The notes under the pieces: generated by a model | Database searches by the model: none | The model's input: the letters and a program-made list of their open reading frames with translations, nothing else | Told to the model about the DNA's origin: nothing | Translations under genes and position numbers: made by a program | Shown here: positions 1 through 10,475 of the stretch, one piece after another | Numbering within the stretch: position 1 is the stretch's first letter | How the letters are laid out: every line of letters begins with the position of its first letter | From: Basidiobolus meristosporus CBS 931.73 | Lineage: Eukaryota > Basidiobolomycota > Basidiobolomycetes > Basidiobolales > Basidiobolaceae | DNA: 64,000 nucleotides | Direction: 5' to 3' | Assembly (NCBI GenBank): GCA_002104905.1 | Contig: MCFE01000171.1 | Coordinates: 1-64,000 of the forward strand

Positions 1-1
1 C

Positions 2-652
2 GCTCTGATTTTTGCAGACTGGATTCGTCGCACCTTCGCTACACAGCTCAAATCTGGTGGAGTCCTCGATGTCGCAGGAGGAAAAGGTGAGATCTCGATG
101 TTTCTCTCGCGTGCTTTTGGCATCCCTTCTACCGTTGTTGAGCCCAAAGAGCGTAAGCTGAGCAACTACTGGTTTATACGTCTTCGACGCCTTATGTATA
201 GATTTGATACGGGTTCGCTCTCTCAACCCGACTGGAGAAACAAAGAAATTCAGATGAAACTAAAGAGCTGGCCTTATGATGTATCGCCACAATATAAGCG
301 CGCATTACTGGATGACACCTTTCTAGAGACTCACCGCGAGCTATTGTCAACCGTGACGCTATTTGTAGGTCTTCATTCGGATCAAGCTACGATCCCGATT
401 GTGGACGCTGCGCTAAAAGCGGGCAAGGCATTTGCAGTGATACCCTGTTGCGTGTTTAGTCACGATAATCAGTCAAGGAGATTACGGTCAGGAGAGCTGG
501 TGACAACCACAGAACAGCAAATTCAATACATCTGTGAAAAAAGTACCGGGAAATATGGCGGCACAATAAGGAAGGATTATTTAGGGTTCGAAGGCAAGAA
601 TGTTGTCGTTTATTGGATACCTGATCCAGAGCAACAGACCGCTCCTACATAA
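2..652 (+). CDS. SAM-dependent methyltransferase-like protein, 3' part
   Basis: This is the C-terminal portion of a class I (Rossmann-fold) methyltransferase-like protein whose beginning lies outside the window. The frame is open from base 2. It shows a clear SAM-binding motif I (VLDVAGGKGE, bases about 65-95) and then an acidic residue after the second strand (VEPKERKL). A later stretch (TVTLFVGLHSDQATIPIVDAALKAG) matches the part of such folds where the substrate pocket closes. The region around base 17 (pyrimidine-rich then gcag) could be an intron acceptor, so the first few codons are uncertain. Substrate unknown. Related uncharacterised methyltransferases occur widely in fungi and oomycetes (recollection, not a search). 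Confidence 0.7.
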   Translation, partial: ALIFADWIRRTFATQLKSGGVLDVAGGKGEISMFLSRAFGIPSTVVEPKERKLSNYWFIRLRRLMYRFDTGSLSQPDWRNKEIQMKLKSWPYDVSPQYKRALLDDTFLETHRELLSTVTLFVGLHSDQATIPIVDAALKAGKAFAVIPCCVFSHDNQSRRLRSGELVTTTEQQIQYICEKSTGKYGGTIRKDYLGFEGKNVVVYWIPDPEQQTAPT

Positions 653-786
653 TCACTGCTCCTAAACAATCAAAGCGGAACAAGTACATAGACACCCGCA
701 TCGTATCTCTTAGAAAGCCCCCACTATAAATCACCAAATATCACGCAGTTTGTATTTATCACAGTTAATAGAACGCCCATGCGGTA

Positions 787-1284
787 CTACACTGCAAGAG
801 TTAAAGTGAAGAGGGTAATGATCGATACCAAATAAAGAAGAGTTGGAATAGACACTTTTGGGAAGGCAGCACTGGTAGGTGTAGGGCTACCTTTTCCTGT
901 GCCTTGTGTGGCACTTGGGCTGGTTGCACCAGGATTTGAAGAAGTTGCGCTTGCCGAAGGAGCATTCAATATACTTCCACAAGGGAACCGATCCTTCACC
1001 GCACCCAAACTTGCCTTCTGACTATCCAACTCAGCCTGTGGGCATACATTGCTGCACAGATCAAAGGCGCTCGGTTTCTCAACCAACTCACACATACAAG
1101 TCATGAAAAGATTTGAGGGTGTAGCTCCTGCCTCCTTCTGGTAATCGAAATTTTGGCAACCTGGCATGGCTCGAAAAGGAAGGGACACCATACAATCTTC
1201 ACATTGGGACGCATTTGCGGGTGTTGTGCCCAGCAGAACTGACATCAGCACCACCGCCATGTACATACTCCTCTTTAGCCCCAT
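787..1284 (-). CDS. small secreted, probably GPI-anchored cysteine-rich protein
   Basis: A 165-residue protein if translation starts at the ATG at 1284. An upstream in-frame codon at 1353 would add a charged extension before the hydrophobic segment, so the internal start is preferred. The N-terminus is a classic signal peptide (basic MGLKRS, then hydrophobic MAVVLMSVLLG, then ANAS). The mature region has eight cysteines in a compact block beginning CEDC, with a TCMC pair and an LCSNVC pair. A Ser/Thr/Pro/Gly-rich stalk and a strongly hydrophobic C-terminal tail follow, the layout expected of a GPI-anchored wall or membrane protein. The cysteine spacing is not that of CFEM domains or hydrophobins. 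Function unknown, probably cell surface. Confidence 0.7.
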   Translation of the reverse strand: MGLKRSMYMAVVLMSVLLGTTPANASQCEDCMVSLPFRAMPGCQNFDYQKEAGATPSNLFMTCMCELVEKPSAFDLCSNVCPQAELDSQKASLGAVKDRFPCGSILNAPSASATSSNPGATSPSATQGTGKGSPTPTSAAFPKVSIPTLLYLVSIITLFTLTLAV

Positions 1285-1359
1285 GAATGAAAAGATACCT
1301 TGAGGAGCCAAGAGGTCACGATGTTTTAAATATAAATGCCTCGCTGTCAGCACTCAGGC

Positions 1360-1893
1360 CAATAAGCAGCGTTATCTGCAAAAGTTCGCATGGTGCCAGT
1401 CTGCGAACCAGTACAATAAGTTCCGCCTTATCAGCTCTAGTTGCACACCCGTGCCGTACATAGCAATATTAACTGATATCAATTCCAGAGTTTGTGCACA
1501 GTCTTTGGTACGGCCTGACTTGCCAATCACCACCAACCCTGTGCATAATCAATAACATGATACAATTTCCTTTGCTGGTTTACACGATTATTTAACTATT
1601 TTATATATTAAGGATGAAGGATGAAGGATAAGCGGTGGAGGATAAGCGGTGGAGGATAGGCCATCAATGAGTATTGTTCGCAGCATCTACCGCTGTCGTC
1701 AACGCTATAGGTGAAAACCAACCCTCTGACTCGCCATGGTTGAGATGGTTCAAAACCATGGCCAAATCTCTGACTTGCTATAGATTCAAAATCATGGCCG
1801 AATTCCTGACTCATTATCATGCAAGTAATATGCCTTTTATTCAAAGGGGGAAAAGAGAGTGTGATGGATTTTGTGGGATGTACATTGATAAGC
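1360..1893. other. intergenic, with small direct repeats
   Basis: No convincing gene. It holds a short direct-repeat patch near 1610-1660 (ggatgaagg and ggataagcggtgga units) and a diverged repeat of about 37 bp near 1748-1812. Overlapping short frames on both strands follow the repeats and lack coding character. This stretch lies downstream of the convergent end of ugo1. Confidence 0.5.
1748..1812. repeat. degenerate direct repeat, about 37 bp period
   Basis: Two similar copies, each beginning ttcaaaa and containing catggcc then a ctgact ending, lie head to tail, with a more diverged third trace just upstream. Seen directly; no function proposed. Confidence 0.5.
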
Positions 1894-3426
1894 TTACCAT
1901 TCCTCCTCAGTTTGAATACCATTCACCAAGTTGACTGCAAACATTGCAAGGTTTGAAGAAAGGTGCATACCAACACCAGGGTACAAGCCACGCCAGTTCC
2001 AGGTTTGAACTCCCTTCATGTCTTTGCTCTTCTTCGCCTTCTTTTGAGGGCGACGTACTGACTCCTCAGTTAAGATTCTTCTTCCACAATCGATCATACC
2101 AGTGTAAGGGACTCTGCGCGTCTCCACCACAGTCTCGAAGCTCTTTCCTGGGACTTGCGTGCGGATCTGACATTGAAGACGCTTGCGGATCGTGTCCAGT
2201 GGTAGTGTGATCAGTATATCAAGAGTGTTGAAGGCTAACTCGACTAAGCTATATACAAAAGGGGACTCCAATGGGTCAATTTGGAGAACTCTCTCGATAA
2301 CCAATGGGATGGTATTGCTGATTAGCGGACTAATGGTGTGATAGATGACGGTGGGAAGGAGATTATGCGACCAGTAGAGTGATCCAAATCCTTCTTCAGC
2401 AATGATCGTCCTCAAACAATGGAACGGCCCTTGGTACTTGCGATGCTTTTTGCTGGACGTCTGAACAATCAATCTTTGGTACAATGGATTAGCCAGTTGT
2501 CAAGATGAGTTGCGGTTCCATCGTACCTGGTTCGAACAACCTCCAATGGGCTAAGAAGTACACCAACCGCCAAATGACTTGCTACCAAGGTAGCCACGTT
2601 GGGAGCAGCATTGTCGAGATGGACCAGTGGAATAGTGTCATCGTACAAATCGAATGAATCGTTCAGCATCCCCTCCAAACTAGGCTGGAGGAACAAATGG
2701 GTCATATCGTACAACCAGTTGGTGAATTGGCCTTGAAATGGATTGAACTACTTTAGGCCTGTCTTTTCCTCGGATGCGAATTCACCGACAGAGGAGGTCA
2801 CTTACCTTTCCACAGAGAGCGCCATCCCTCAGTTGGCTGTCTAACCAATGCCTTGATAACCCCCCAAGTATTAGTATCCAAAGGAGGTAACTGGTACGCT
2901 GGGCGGGTAGATTCGTCATAAACACTTTTACGAATCAAGTAACCCATATGATCTGCTTGTTTTTTCTCTTGGCCAGAACTTGGATCGATGGTAGAGCTCA
3001 TCTGGACATCGAAATACTCCATATCGTCTTCGTCTAATTCCTGCAACCAAATGTCAAAAGGATTTCTGACCAGTTTGTGGGATAAGGCAGACATACCTCC
3101 CCAGCATATGGGTCATCACTCTGCTCCTTCTCTGTGTTTACTTCCTCCTGTTCGTCATCCTTGGGCAGGTACTGCACTTGAAGTAGAGTCTGACCGACCT
3201 CAAACGGGTTTGCGATGGCTGTAGAGAAGTATTTAAGCGCAGCGTATGCTGCCAGGCCTTTGGCGTTCATTCTTTCTTCCACCTGGATATCTAGCGTTTC
3301 CAAATCCTCTGGATCGTAATCCAAGTAAGGGCTTGGCACTTGAAAACCAGCAGGACCAGTTGGTATGGATAGGTTCCCGTAGGCATTCAAATTCGCGTAA
3401 GGATTGAAGGAGTCGGATTCAGTCAT
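1894..3426 (-). CDS. ugo1: mitochondrial fusion/transport protein Ugo1-like
   Basis: A modified mitochondrial-carrier-family protein resembling fungal Ugo1, which sits in the outer membrane and links Fzo1 to Mgm1 during mitochondrial fusion. Four exons keep frame: 3426-3097, 3040-2806, 2731-2527 and 2473-1894 (449 aa). The N-terminus is acidic/polar (NPYANLNAYGNLS, then an Asp/Glu-rich linker). A carrier-like segment FSTAIANPFEVGQTLLQVQYLP follows, then a DDEQEE-type insert, LWKGQFTNWLYDMTHLFLQP, LLSPLEVVRTRLIVQ and LITLPLDTIRKRLQCQ. These are degenerate Px[D/E]xx[K/R] carrier signatures. The C-terminal RGLYPGVGMHLSSNLAMFAVN is carrier-like. Family known from yeast; the Ugo1 identity rests on the N-terminal architecture plus the FTNWLYD-type segment. 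An ordinary carrier is the less likely alternative. Confidence 0.82.
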
Positions 3427-3894
3427 GTTCGGACAATGTACGCAATGAGGTATTTAAATATACGACTTGGCTAGCGAATTAGCAAAGTATATATATGGTA
3501 TTGTAGAATCTTTACGTTTAAACTTTATAACTGAACCAAACGAATTTTCCGGCCCATAACTGGCATGTAGCATCCCATCCAACGACCCCTTTCCCCACTC
3601 CAAATTCTCACTCCTGACCACCCTAAAAATTCACTTGATTGAAACATAGTGAAATTCTCTCATATGACCCATGATGACGTAACAAGCTACTGACCATGAT
3701 CATGCTTCAATGGATTGGGATAGAACACAATGAATTATCTTGAATGATGAAACATGGATATTTGTTTAGTAGGATATATTACATGAAACATGGATATTTG
3801 TTTGTTAGGATATATTACATGAAGCATGGATATTTATTTGGTAGGATGCATCACACAAAAGAGAGATGCGATGATCGTGCACTTAGGGTTTAGT
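3427..3894. other. intergenic between atg15 and ugo1, with tandem repeat
   Basis: Downstream of atg15 and upstream of ugo1 on the minus strand. It contains a three-copy 36-bp tandem repeat (listed separately) and AT-rich sequence, with no further gene. Confidence 0.6.
3747..3854. repeat. 36-bp tandem repeat, three copies
   Basis: Units begin at 3747, 3783 and 3819. Each starts atgaa[a/g]catggatatt and ends in a tta/tca-c. Copies one and two differ at a few positions; copy three is more diverged. It overlaps the region just downstream of the atg15 stop, so it is probably 3' flanking DNA. Confidence 0.85.
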
Positions 3895-5323
3895 TCATAC
3901 ATACTCCCACAGACCACAGTCAACACATTCGTTTTCCACCTCACACTTCATACGGACGGGGGATTCAAAATATTTCCATGGGACCAAAAGCTCGTTGATT
4001 ACTCTGCGGATTTGATGATTATGAAGGCTGGATTTCCAACCCATCTCTTCGACCGTATCAAAAGTACACACATTCCCTGTATGGCACTTACTGTCCATTG
4101 CGTAACCAGCGATTGAGCAGAGGGATCCTGGACCATTGCTATCCAATTGTCAGATAAGCTAGACGCCATTGTTGTTGATCAACAACTTACCAGGAGCCGA
4201 CGTATACTGGATCGGCAGTGTTGCCGAAATGGTAGATGGGCAATGTTGACATATCTTCGGGGATTGGGAGATTCAAACGCCTGGCGTACATCAACTCACC
4301 GGGAGCCTCGAAAGTGAAAGCAGGGCGCCCTTTTTGAATTCCTATCAAGCTTGACAATGCACCACCAAGAGAGTGGCCTGTGAGCCAGATCTCGGCGTTA
4401 GGATATCTTTCAGATGCAGCTTCATAGATTTTCTAGATTCGGAGTTGATTAGATTCAACAAACAGCAATATAGGATCTTAGTGTATAGTTACCAGAGCAT
4501 GGTGATAATAGCTGTTTGGATAGCGTGTGACCTGCCCCAAGCAAAACCGATTACACTTGTTTGGCCCCCTGGCACACCCACATATCGGCTTCATCAGAGG
4601 TGAGATACTGGAGACTTTCAGCTGCGAGCCACAGCAGCACGAGAACATCAAATTGTCCTGTAAACGAGCATGAGATTAGTTTTGGAGTTGCAACCAACTG
4701 GCCCGCAAAGTCATTACATTGTACTTGTCAATATGCGCAGTAGGATTACCAATGATGGATGTTCCCTTGAACACAATCACGACGATATCTTTGCTTTCCG
4801 TAGCAAAGATGTAGCCCCGAAGGCCATGGTCTTGCCAACCGAAGGTGGCGTTCTGACGAAGCATCCATTAGGCCGAGAATACGAGAGTCTGGTGCAAATG
4901 AAATACACATACCACTTTCCAACCACCTAGGTCAATCCAATTCGGTCTCCCTGGGGTAGTGTAGCTATTCGCAGTCATTCGCGCGACTGTCACTACGGTA
5001 TCGCGATCATGTGGATTGAACATCTTCGTCTCATCCAGTTGAACGGAGAAATTCCCCTGCACCTTTAACAAGTGATTTCTCACATATTCAAGCTGGTATG
5101 CTTCAGAGGAATCTTCCTCTTCGTACTCAGCCTTCCGAAACAAGCCTTCGAATTTTCCAACCCCGGAATGATATATGGAGGACAATTTAAAGGAGGCCTG
5201 CTTCTTCTCCGTCGCAAACCAATACGGTCGAGTCTCGGTGAAGGCTTGTTGCTGGTAGCCCAGTGTCTCCAAGTGGATCAGCAGTACCGTAGAGATAAGA
5301 GCTTTTAAGATGATCCTTGTCAT
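3895..5323 (-). CDS. atg15: autophagic body phospholipase Atg15
   Basis: Vacuolar class 3 lipase that degrades autophagic and MVB membranes. Five exons keep frame: 5323-4913, 4852-4718, 4657-4493, 4432-4191 and 4138-3895 (398 aa). The N-terminus has one hydrophobic signal-anchor (LKALISTVLLIHL), as expected for a type II protein delivered by the MVB pathway. Family landmarks in order: GW..HGLRGYIFA, VVIVFKGTS, NLMFSCCCG with following cysteines, the lipase elbow IWLTGHSLGG with the nucleophile Ser, FTFEAPGEL, HFGNTADPVY with the acid Asp, CSIAGYAMDSKCHTGNVC, the His-containing NHQIRRVI, and the terminal ECVDCGLWEYV. Length and motif order match fungal Atg15. No sign of decay. Confidence 0.93.
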
Positions 5324-5657
5324 TATTACCGAACAATGCAGTTAGTGGGGACTTCGTTTTTATGTCTCTTTGAAGTATAGATAGGTATGAGGTGAACTTC
5401 CCCTGACATGTCTGAGAAGGATGTCACACAGAGTCACCCATATCATCTGACCAATACGGAAACCAAGCTTAATGGTGACGGTTGAATCAATGAAGGCATT
5501 TGGTAGGATCTTGATGAAACTTGGGCAACCTTCGATTGGCGCCCTCATCCATCTCTGCCAGTCACGTTGAACAAGCCCCTTTGTTTATTATTCCGACATC
5601 ATCGGTTGGTGTGTTCGGTTGATCTATTCCCATCACAGATTCCTTGATGACTCCAGC

Positions 5658-7399
5658 TTAAACGCAAACACCACCAGTATACCAATCCTCCTCATGCACC
5701 TTCAGTGCGAGGCCAGCTTTGATACGACGTCTTCTCTTGTTGCGCGCCTTATCCTTCAACTGGACCTGATTAATAACGCCATTCTCCCCGAAATGATCGA
5801 ACACAGTAGACCAAGAGGTCCCAAACAAATGCATACCTTCGTATAAGGCATCCATTTTATCCTGTGACCAAGGTGACTCGAGGATTGAGGCTGTTACTCC
5901 ACCTTACTTCAGCACTCGAGTTGGGTTTCTGATCAGCAAGCTTCCCTCCTATCCGGACGTTCGATGAAGGCACCTCCCGTTTTCTGTCTCATGCACAATT
6001 TAGTCTAGAAATTTACGAGAAGACAACATACCTTTTCTTCCTTGACTATTGATCATCGTTGCCCAATGCATCCCTCCTACATTGGTGAGAGCTCTACTCG
6101 TAATTAGTCACCATATCAACACCTACCTGGGGATGTCGCTGGCTGCTTCTAAACCATTTGGGACTAGTTGGTGACTGGGGTTGAGGCAAACTTCAGCAAG
6201 CGCCATGTAAAAAGAATGGGTTAGAAATGGTATCTTAACAGGGTGGGTTGGGCTGGTTCAAAGCATTTCTATTTGAGGCAGATTGGCAAATCGAGATGTC
6301 GAAGTGACTGGCAACAGCTGGTTACTTACTCCTCTGCACTTGCTTGTCTGAAGACAGTCTGATTGGCGTGACCTCGGACGTATATCCGCGACAGCAGCGG
6401 CGTAGGCAACTGGCCAATACTACGACTTGTAAAGTTGCGCACCACGCGTAAAAATCCGATCCAAAGCAACTCGCTAGATGACTGGCCAACTGTGAGGTTG
6501 GTATACTGTGTGGATAGCTGAATCAATGGTTTGTCGACTTGGTTGCCCTGTGGAACGAGACTTACCTTCTCTGATACAATCGTCTTTCCCGTGAGCTGGG
6601 ATCAGAGTGAATGTGCTCGAATAGGTAGTCACAACCATCGCCATAGTGTTTCCGAACTAGATCGGCCCCGTTCTCACCACACTGCCCTCCATAAATGATC
6701 GTCTGATGGGACTTCGATTAGGAATTGCTGATGCGCACCAGGAGCCTCTGAGCAATCCAAAATCTCACCAAGCATATATCATATGTGGTGTTTTGGGCTA
6801 AGATACAAGGCAGAAGAACCCCACATATATCCACAAGCAAGCGGTACATCTTCACGTGACCACTGCAAAATGGGTTCAACCGAGACTGGACATCAGGATT
6901 CGGAGGAAAATCCCCTTGCATCCCAATAACTTCGTGGAGCTTATGATTGTTTTGGATACGAGGAGCAAATTGTTCAGCTCATGGTAGGACAGAAAAGCTG
7001 TTCATAACGCTATCAGTAACAGCTAATGTTTGCTTTAAACTACCCCGAAGACCTCTCCAATATTTCTTCGTCTCCGATATACGATTCTACCTCTCTGGTA
7101 GGCTGTCTCCTGATAACAGAACGTTATCTATTATTTTGCAGGCAAAAAATCGACTATATGCCAGTCTAGTTCGTTGAAGTAGTTATATTCGTCAATTTCC
7201 TTTCTTCGACACGAGTGAACCCTTCAACGAACTTTGCGGTCGAGTATTCTTCGGCCTCCACAGCGCGGGCGCCGTCTGAATTGCTTGGTGGAGTCACCTC
7301 TTCGGCAAGAGTATCTAATTTTGCTGCTTTTGAGCTAATCTCTGAAGATTTGTGTATTTTTATGGTGGAAAGAAAGGGCATGATTTTCATTCTATTCAT
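5658..7399 (-). CDS. telobox Myb-domain protein, Tbf1/Teb1-like (multi-exon, 5' exons tentative)
   Basis: The final exon (about 5880-5658) encodes a Myb/SANT DNA-binding domain of telobox type. It has PWSQDKMDALYEGMHLFG, SWSTVFDHFG and then VQLKDKARN, the signature of recognition helix three in proteins that bind TTAGGG-type repeats (Tbf1, Teb1, Taz1). It is followed by a basic RRRRIKAG run and a stop. Upstream exons on the same strand appear supportable: about 6190-6130 (MALAEVCLNPSHQLVP region), 6526-6330 (LIQLSTQYTNLTVGQ..), 6705-6555 (GGQCGENGADLVRKHYG..) and 7399 downward (MKIMPFLSTIKIH..). A TRF-homology dimerisation region would be expected before the Myb domain, but I cannot verify it by eye. 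The junctions between 7200 and 7000 are unresolved because two frames look coding. Confident in the Myb domain, less so in the full model. Confidence 0.6.
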
Positions 7400-7444
7400 G
7401 AATGTGTCTATACTTAACCCACATCACAAGATATCGTTTATATA

Positions 7445-7460
7445 TAGGGTTAGGGTTGGG
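7445..7460. promoter_or_regulatory. telomere-repeat-like motif (TTAGGG)
   Basis: The sequence tagggttagggttggg gives about two and a half TTAGGG units in the intergenic region between the telobox Myb gene (start near 7399, minus) and the PPR gene (7642, plus). Tbf1-type factors are known to use such subtelomeric/promoter motifs; the link here is inference. Confidence 0.5.
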
Positions 7461-7641
7461 ATTGTACGATCAAAAGGAAAAAATATCATTTATGGTTCCC
7501 CAGAAAATTTTGGCCATCTTATATATGATAGAGATCAATGCGATGGTGTATGTGGTTTGGATGTCACAAAATTGCTATTTCTCTTCTCCCAAGACTAGTA
7601 AATATTAGCAAATTTTACCAACCGGGAGGCGTCAACGTGGT

Positions 7642-10023
7642 ATGCTTTTTCATAATGTGGGACTCATAAGACCAGTCCTACTGCGGTCTTCAAAGCACAA
7701 CTACCACCTGCTCTTCCAGAACCCCCATTCGCTATCCTCAAAGAAGAGTTGGGTCGTATTCACACAGGCTAATTTCTCCACAGCCCAGAGCGCTTTCCAA
7801 CCGATAGCCAAACCTTTGAAGGGTTTTTTTACTCACCCACGAAACACAACCGCCAAGAGAAGGGAGATAAATCTAAATGTTTATCAGAAAGAGATCCGTC
7901 TTGCTTTTACTAAGAAACACTACGACCAAGTGTGGCGTGTATATCTTTCAGCACATGACGCAAATCAACTAGATAGCTTGACTCCACTCGATAGAAAGAT
8001 AGTCTATCGGTCTCTCAAGGAAGGTCGCTCGCCTACCGCCTGGGCAAAAGCTCTACGAATCATCAGCGACTCTAGCCTTTTGGCCATCAAGCCCAAGACA
8101 GCAGAATACAATTGGCTTCTTTATTTTCTTGGAAGGCACAAGCAATTGGACAAAATGATTCAAATGTACGAGGAAATGAAGGCCCTGAAAATACCAACCA
8201 ACACCATCACATACGATCACATCATATACGCATTCGGCCTGAAGCAGGACCTTGTCAAAGTGGTCGAGTACTATGACAAAATGATCATGGAAGGCCATGA
8301 GCCAACTACACACACATACTCCATCGTCATGGATATCTTTGGTCGGGTTGGCGACACGCAAAGAGTTCTTCGGATATTCGAGCGCATGATGAACGACGGA
8401 GCTAAGCCAAATACCGTGACGTTTACCACGATCATGAACGCTCACATCAACGCCGGGGATCTCGCATCTGCGGAAGAATTTTTCCGTAAAATGAAAGCTT
8501 TCGGCCTACGACCCACTGCATCAACATACCAGGCCCTGATCGGAGGAATTATCAAGAGCGGAGACTTGGACATTGCACTTGGCTTCTACAGCGAAATGAA
8601 GGCAGACATGGTAAACGGAACTCCGGGGATATTTTCCATGATGGTGAAGGGGCTTTCGAGCGCCAATAACATCCAGGGAGTGAGGGACATGTATGTTAAG
8701 CTCCATGAATCAGTTGGTCGGACCAAAGAGATTCCCGATATATGGATATTCAGCTACTTGATAAAGTGGTTCTCCGACCAACGGGATCTGCGTATGGCCA
8801 TGACCATCTTCAAGGATATGATTGATCTAGGCATTGAGCCGAATCGCTATGTCTACACTGCCCTCATGGACGGCTACTTGCGCGTGAACAACATTCCGGT
8901 TGCGAGCGAGATCCTCCGCAACATGGAACTCACCAAGACCACGCCTGATATCTACACATTTAACACGTTTCTTCACGGGATCGTTCGGTCTGAAAGCACG
9001 CAAAAGGTCCTCCAATTCTTTCAGAAGCTACTTTCCCAGCAGGTGAAGCCAGACCAAGCTACCTATTCCATCCTATTTTTTGGATTCATCAACAAGTACG
9101 ACTTCCACTCGGCGTTCACCATCCTGAATCGAATGCTAGCTGACGAGCTTCGGCCAACCATCGAGTATTTCACTTCGTTGTTATCCATCTCCAAAACATA
9201 CTCGGAAGCAACGAAAGCCTACAAAAAGTTGCTGGCGCTAGGATTTATCCCTGATGTCAACATCTACGCTGCCCTGCTCGAGGTCTATGCCCGCCAAGGC
9301 AATACGAGGTCTGCTGCTCGAGTATATAGAATGATGCAAGCCCAAGGGTGCGAACCTAATATTGTTGTTTATACCTCCTTGTTGAAAGCGCACTGTGCCA
9401 ATGGCGAGATGCACAAAGTCAGAGGGATATACGCCCAAATGAGAGCTAAAGGTGTTGAGGCTGATGCTCATTTATATGCTCTGATGATAAAAGCGTTTGG
9501 CTACAACAACGAGCTGCAAGCGGCAATCGATATCTACGAAGAAATGAAGAGTCGCGACATCAGGGCAGACGTTGTTACCTATACCTCTCTGATCAACGCC
9601 TACGTGGAGCATAATGATACTGCGGGTGCGTATCGTATTTACCAGGAAATGCTCAACAACGGCATTTCACCCAGCTCCGCCACTCTGGGAACCCTGCTGA
9701 AGTTGGACCGGAAAAATGAGAGACCCGGGGATTATCTCAGTGTATGGAATCGCCTGATCAAGGATGGTGTGAAGCCGAACTCTCGAAACGTCTGTCAGTT
9801 ATTTAAATATAAGCAAGTCTCTGAGGACTTGGCAACAGCAAAGAAGGTCTGGGAGTTTGTCGGTCAACTCGGATTTGGGGACAACGTCTACGTTCAGAAC
9901 GCTTTCGTCGAGCTTCTTCACACACACCAAGACGTCCAAGGAATGGAGGAAATCTTGAATTCTTTGGAGCTGAAACCGAACACCACATCTTCAAAACCAG
10001 AGCTTCAGCATACCTCGCATTGA
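7642..10023 (+). CDS. mitochondrial pentatricopeptide repeat (PPR) protein
   Basis: A single-exon 793-aa protein. The N-terminus is basic with many Ser/Phe and few acids (a likely mitochondrial presequence). It is followed by about sixteen 35-residue PPR units from residue 155 to about 720. Typical repeat cores are visible: NTITYDHIIYAFG, TTHTYSIVMDIFGRVGD, NTVTFTTIMNAHINAGD, NRYVYTALMDGYLRVNN, NIVVYTSLLKAHCANGE and DVVTYTSLINAYVEHND. Such helical-repeat proteins bind organellar RNA in a sequence-specific way and control processing or translation of mitochondrial transcripts. The particular RNA target cannot be read from the sequence; the nearest functional classes are Ppr/Dmr1/Aep3-like fungal factors. 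It is divergent from the telobox Myb gene, sharing a promoter of about 240 bp. Confidence 0.9.
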   Translation: MLFHNVGLIRPVLLRSSKHNYHLLFQNPHSLSSKKSWVVFTQANFSTAQSAFQPIAKPLKGFFTHPRNTTAKRREINLNVYQKEIRLAFTKKHYDQVWRVYLSAHDANQLDSLTPLDRKIVYRSLKEGRSPTAWAKALRIISDSSLLAIKPKTAEYNWLLYFLGRHKQLDKMIQMYEEMKALKIPTNTITYDHIIYAFGLKQDLVKVVEYYDKMIMEGHEPTTHTYSIVMDIFGRVGDTQRVLRIFERMMNDGAKPNTVTFTTIMNAHINAGDLASAEEFFRKMKAFGLRPTASTYQALIGGIIKSGDLDIALGFYSEMKADMVNGTPGIFSMMVKGLSSANNIQGVRDMYVKLHESVGRTKEIPDIWIFSYLIKWFSDQRDLRMAMTIFKDMIDLGIEPNRYVYTALMDGYLRVNNIPVASEILRNMELTKTTPDIYTFNTFLHGIVRSESTQKVLQFFQKLLSQQVKPDQATYSILFFGFINKYDFHSAFTILNRMLADELRPTIEYFTSLLSISKTYSEATKAYKKLLALGFIPDVNIYAALLEVYARQGNTRSAARVYRMMQAQGCEPNIVVYTSLLKAHCANGEMHKVRGIYAQMRAKGVEADAHLYALMIKAFGYNNELQAAIDIYEEMKSRDIRADVVTYTSLINAYVEHNDTAGAYRIYQEMLNNGISPSSATLGTLLKLDRKNERPGDYLSVWNRLIKDGVKPNSRNVCQLFKYKQVSEDLATAKKVWEFVGQLGFGDNVYVQNAFVELLHTHQDVQGMEEILNSLELKPNTTSSKPELQHTSH

Positions 10024-10407
10024 ACTGCATCTTAAATATCCTCAGCATAGAATAGTTAATTTTGTTTAGATGCTCTCTTCAACCCTCACTTACGCTCCTC
10101 ACACCCTACTGTAACATAATACAAAACAATGCAGCATTCGGTCCAATTGGGTAGTCTCATCGTAGCGATCATCATTCACACCCCCGCTTCTTGAGCCGAG
10201 TCCTAGTGGGCCAACACCATCCTTATCATCACAACACTCATTGCATATGTTCGAATAAATTGATGGTCCATGGATTTCTTCCACTCCCCACGCAGTTGAT
10301 CTGGCCGAGGTTATATGAGCATACAATTGTACACGATGATGATCAGATTATCTTGGTCAACGTCGTGTGATTAAACCATACCAAGGTAATCCGTGGTTCT
10401 TGCCTTT

Positions 10408-10475
10408 TATTGACCCTGTTCCTACACCTATCAGTGGGATCCAGTTTTCCGTTGTGATGGTAAACAGGGTCAATA
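10408..10475. repeat. inverted repeat, 13-bp perfect arms
   Basis: TATTGACCCTGTT at 10408-10420 is the exact reverse complement of AACAGGGTCAATA at 10463-10475. A further partial copy of the right arm (gacagggtcgata, then gacaggg) follows. The hairpin loop would be about 42 nt. It could be a decayed terminal repeat or a protein-binding site; no coding sequence lies inside. Confidence 0.7.

Noticed and set aside
7215-7598. 127-codon plus-strand frame at 7215
   Set aside because: Overlaps the telobox gene exon on the other strand and the promoter; composition is low-complexity, no domain.
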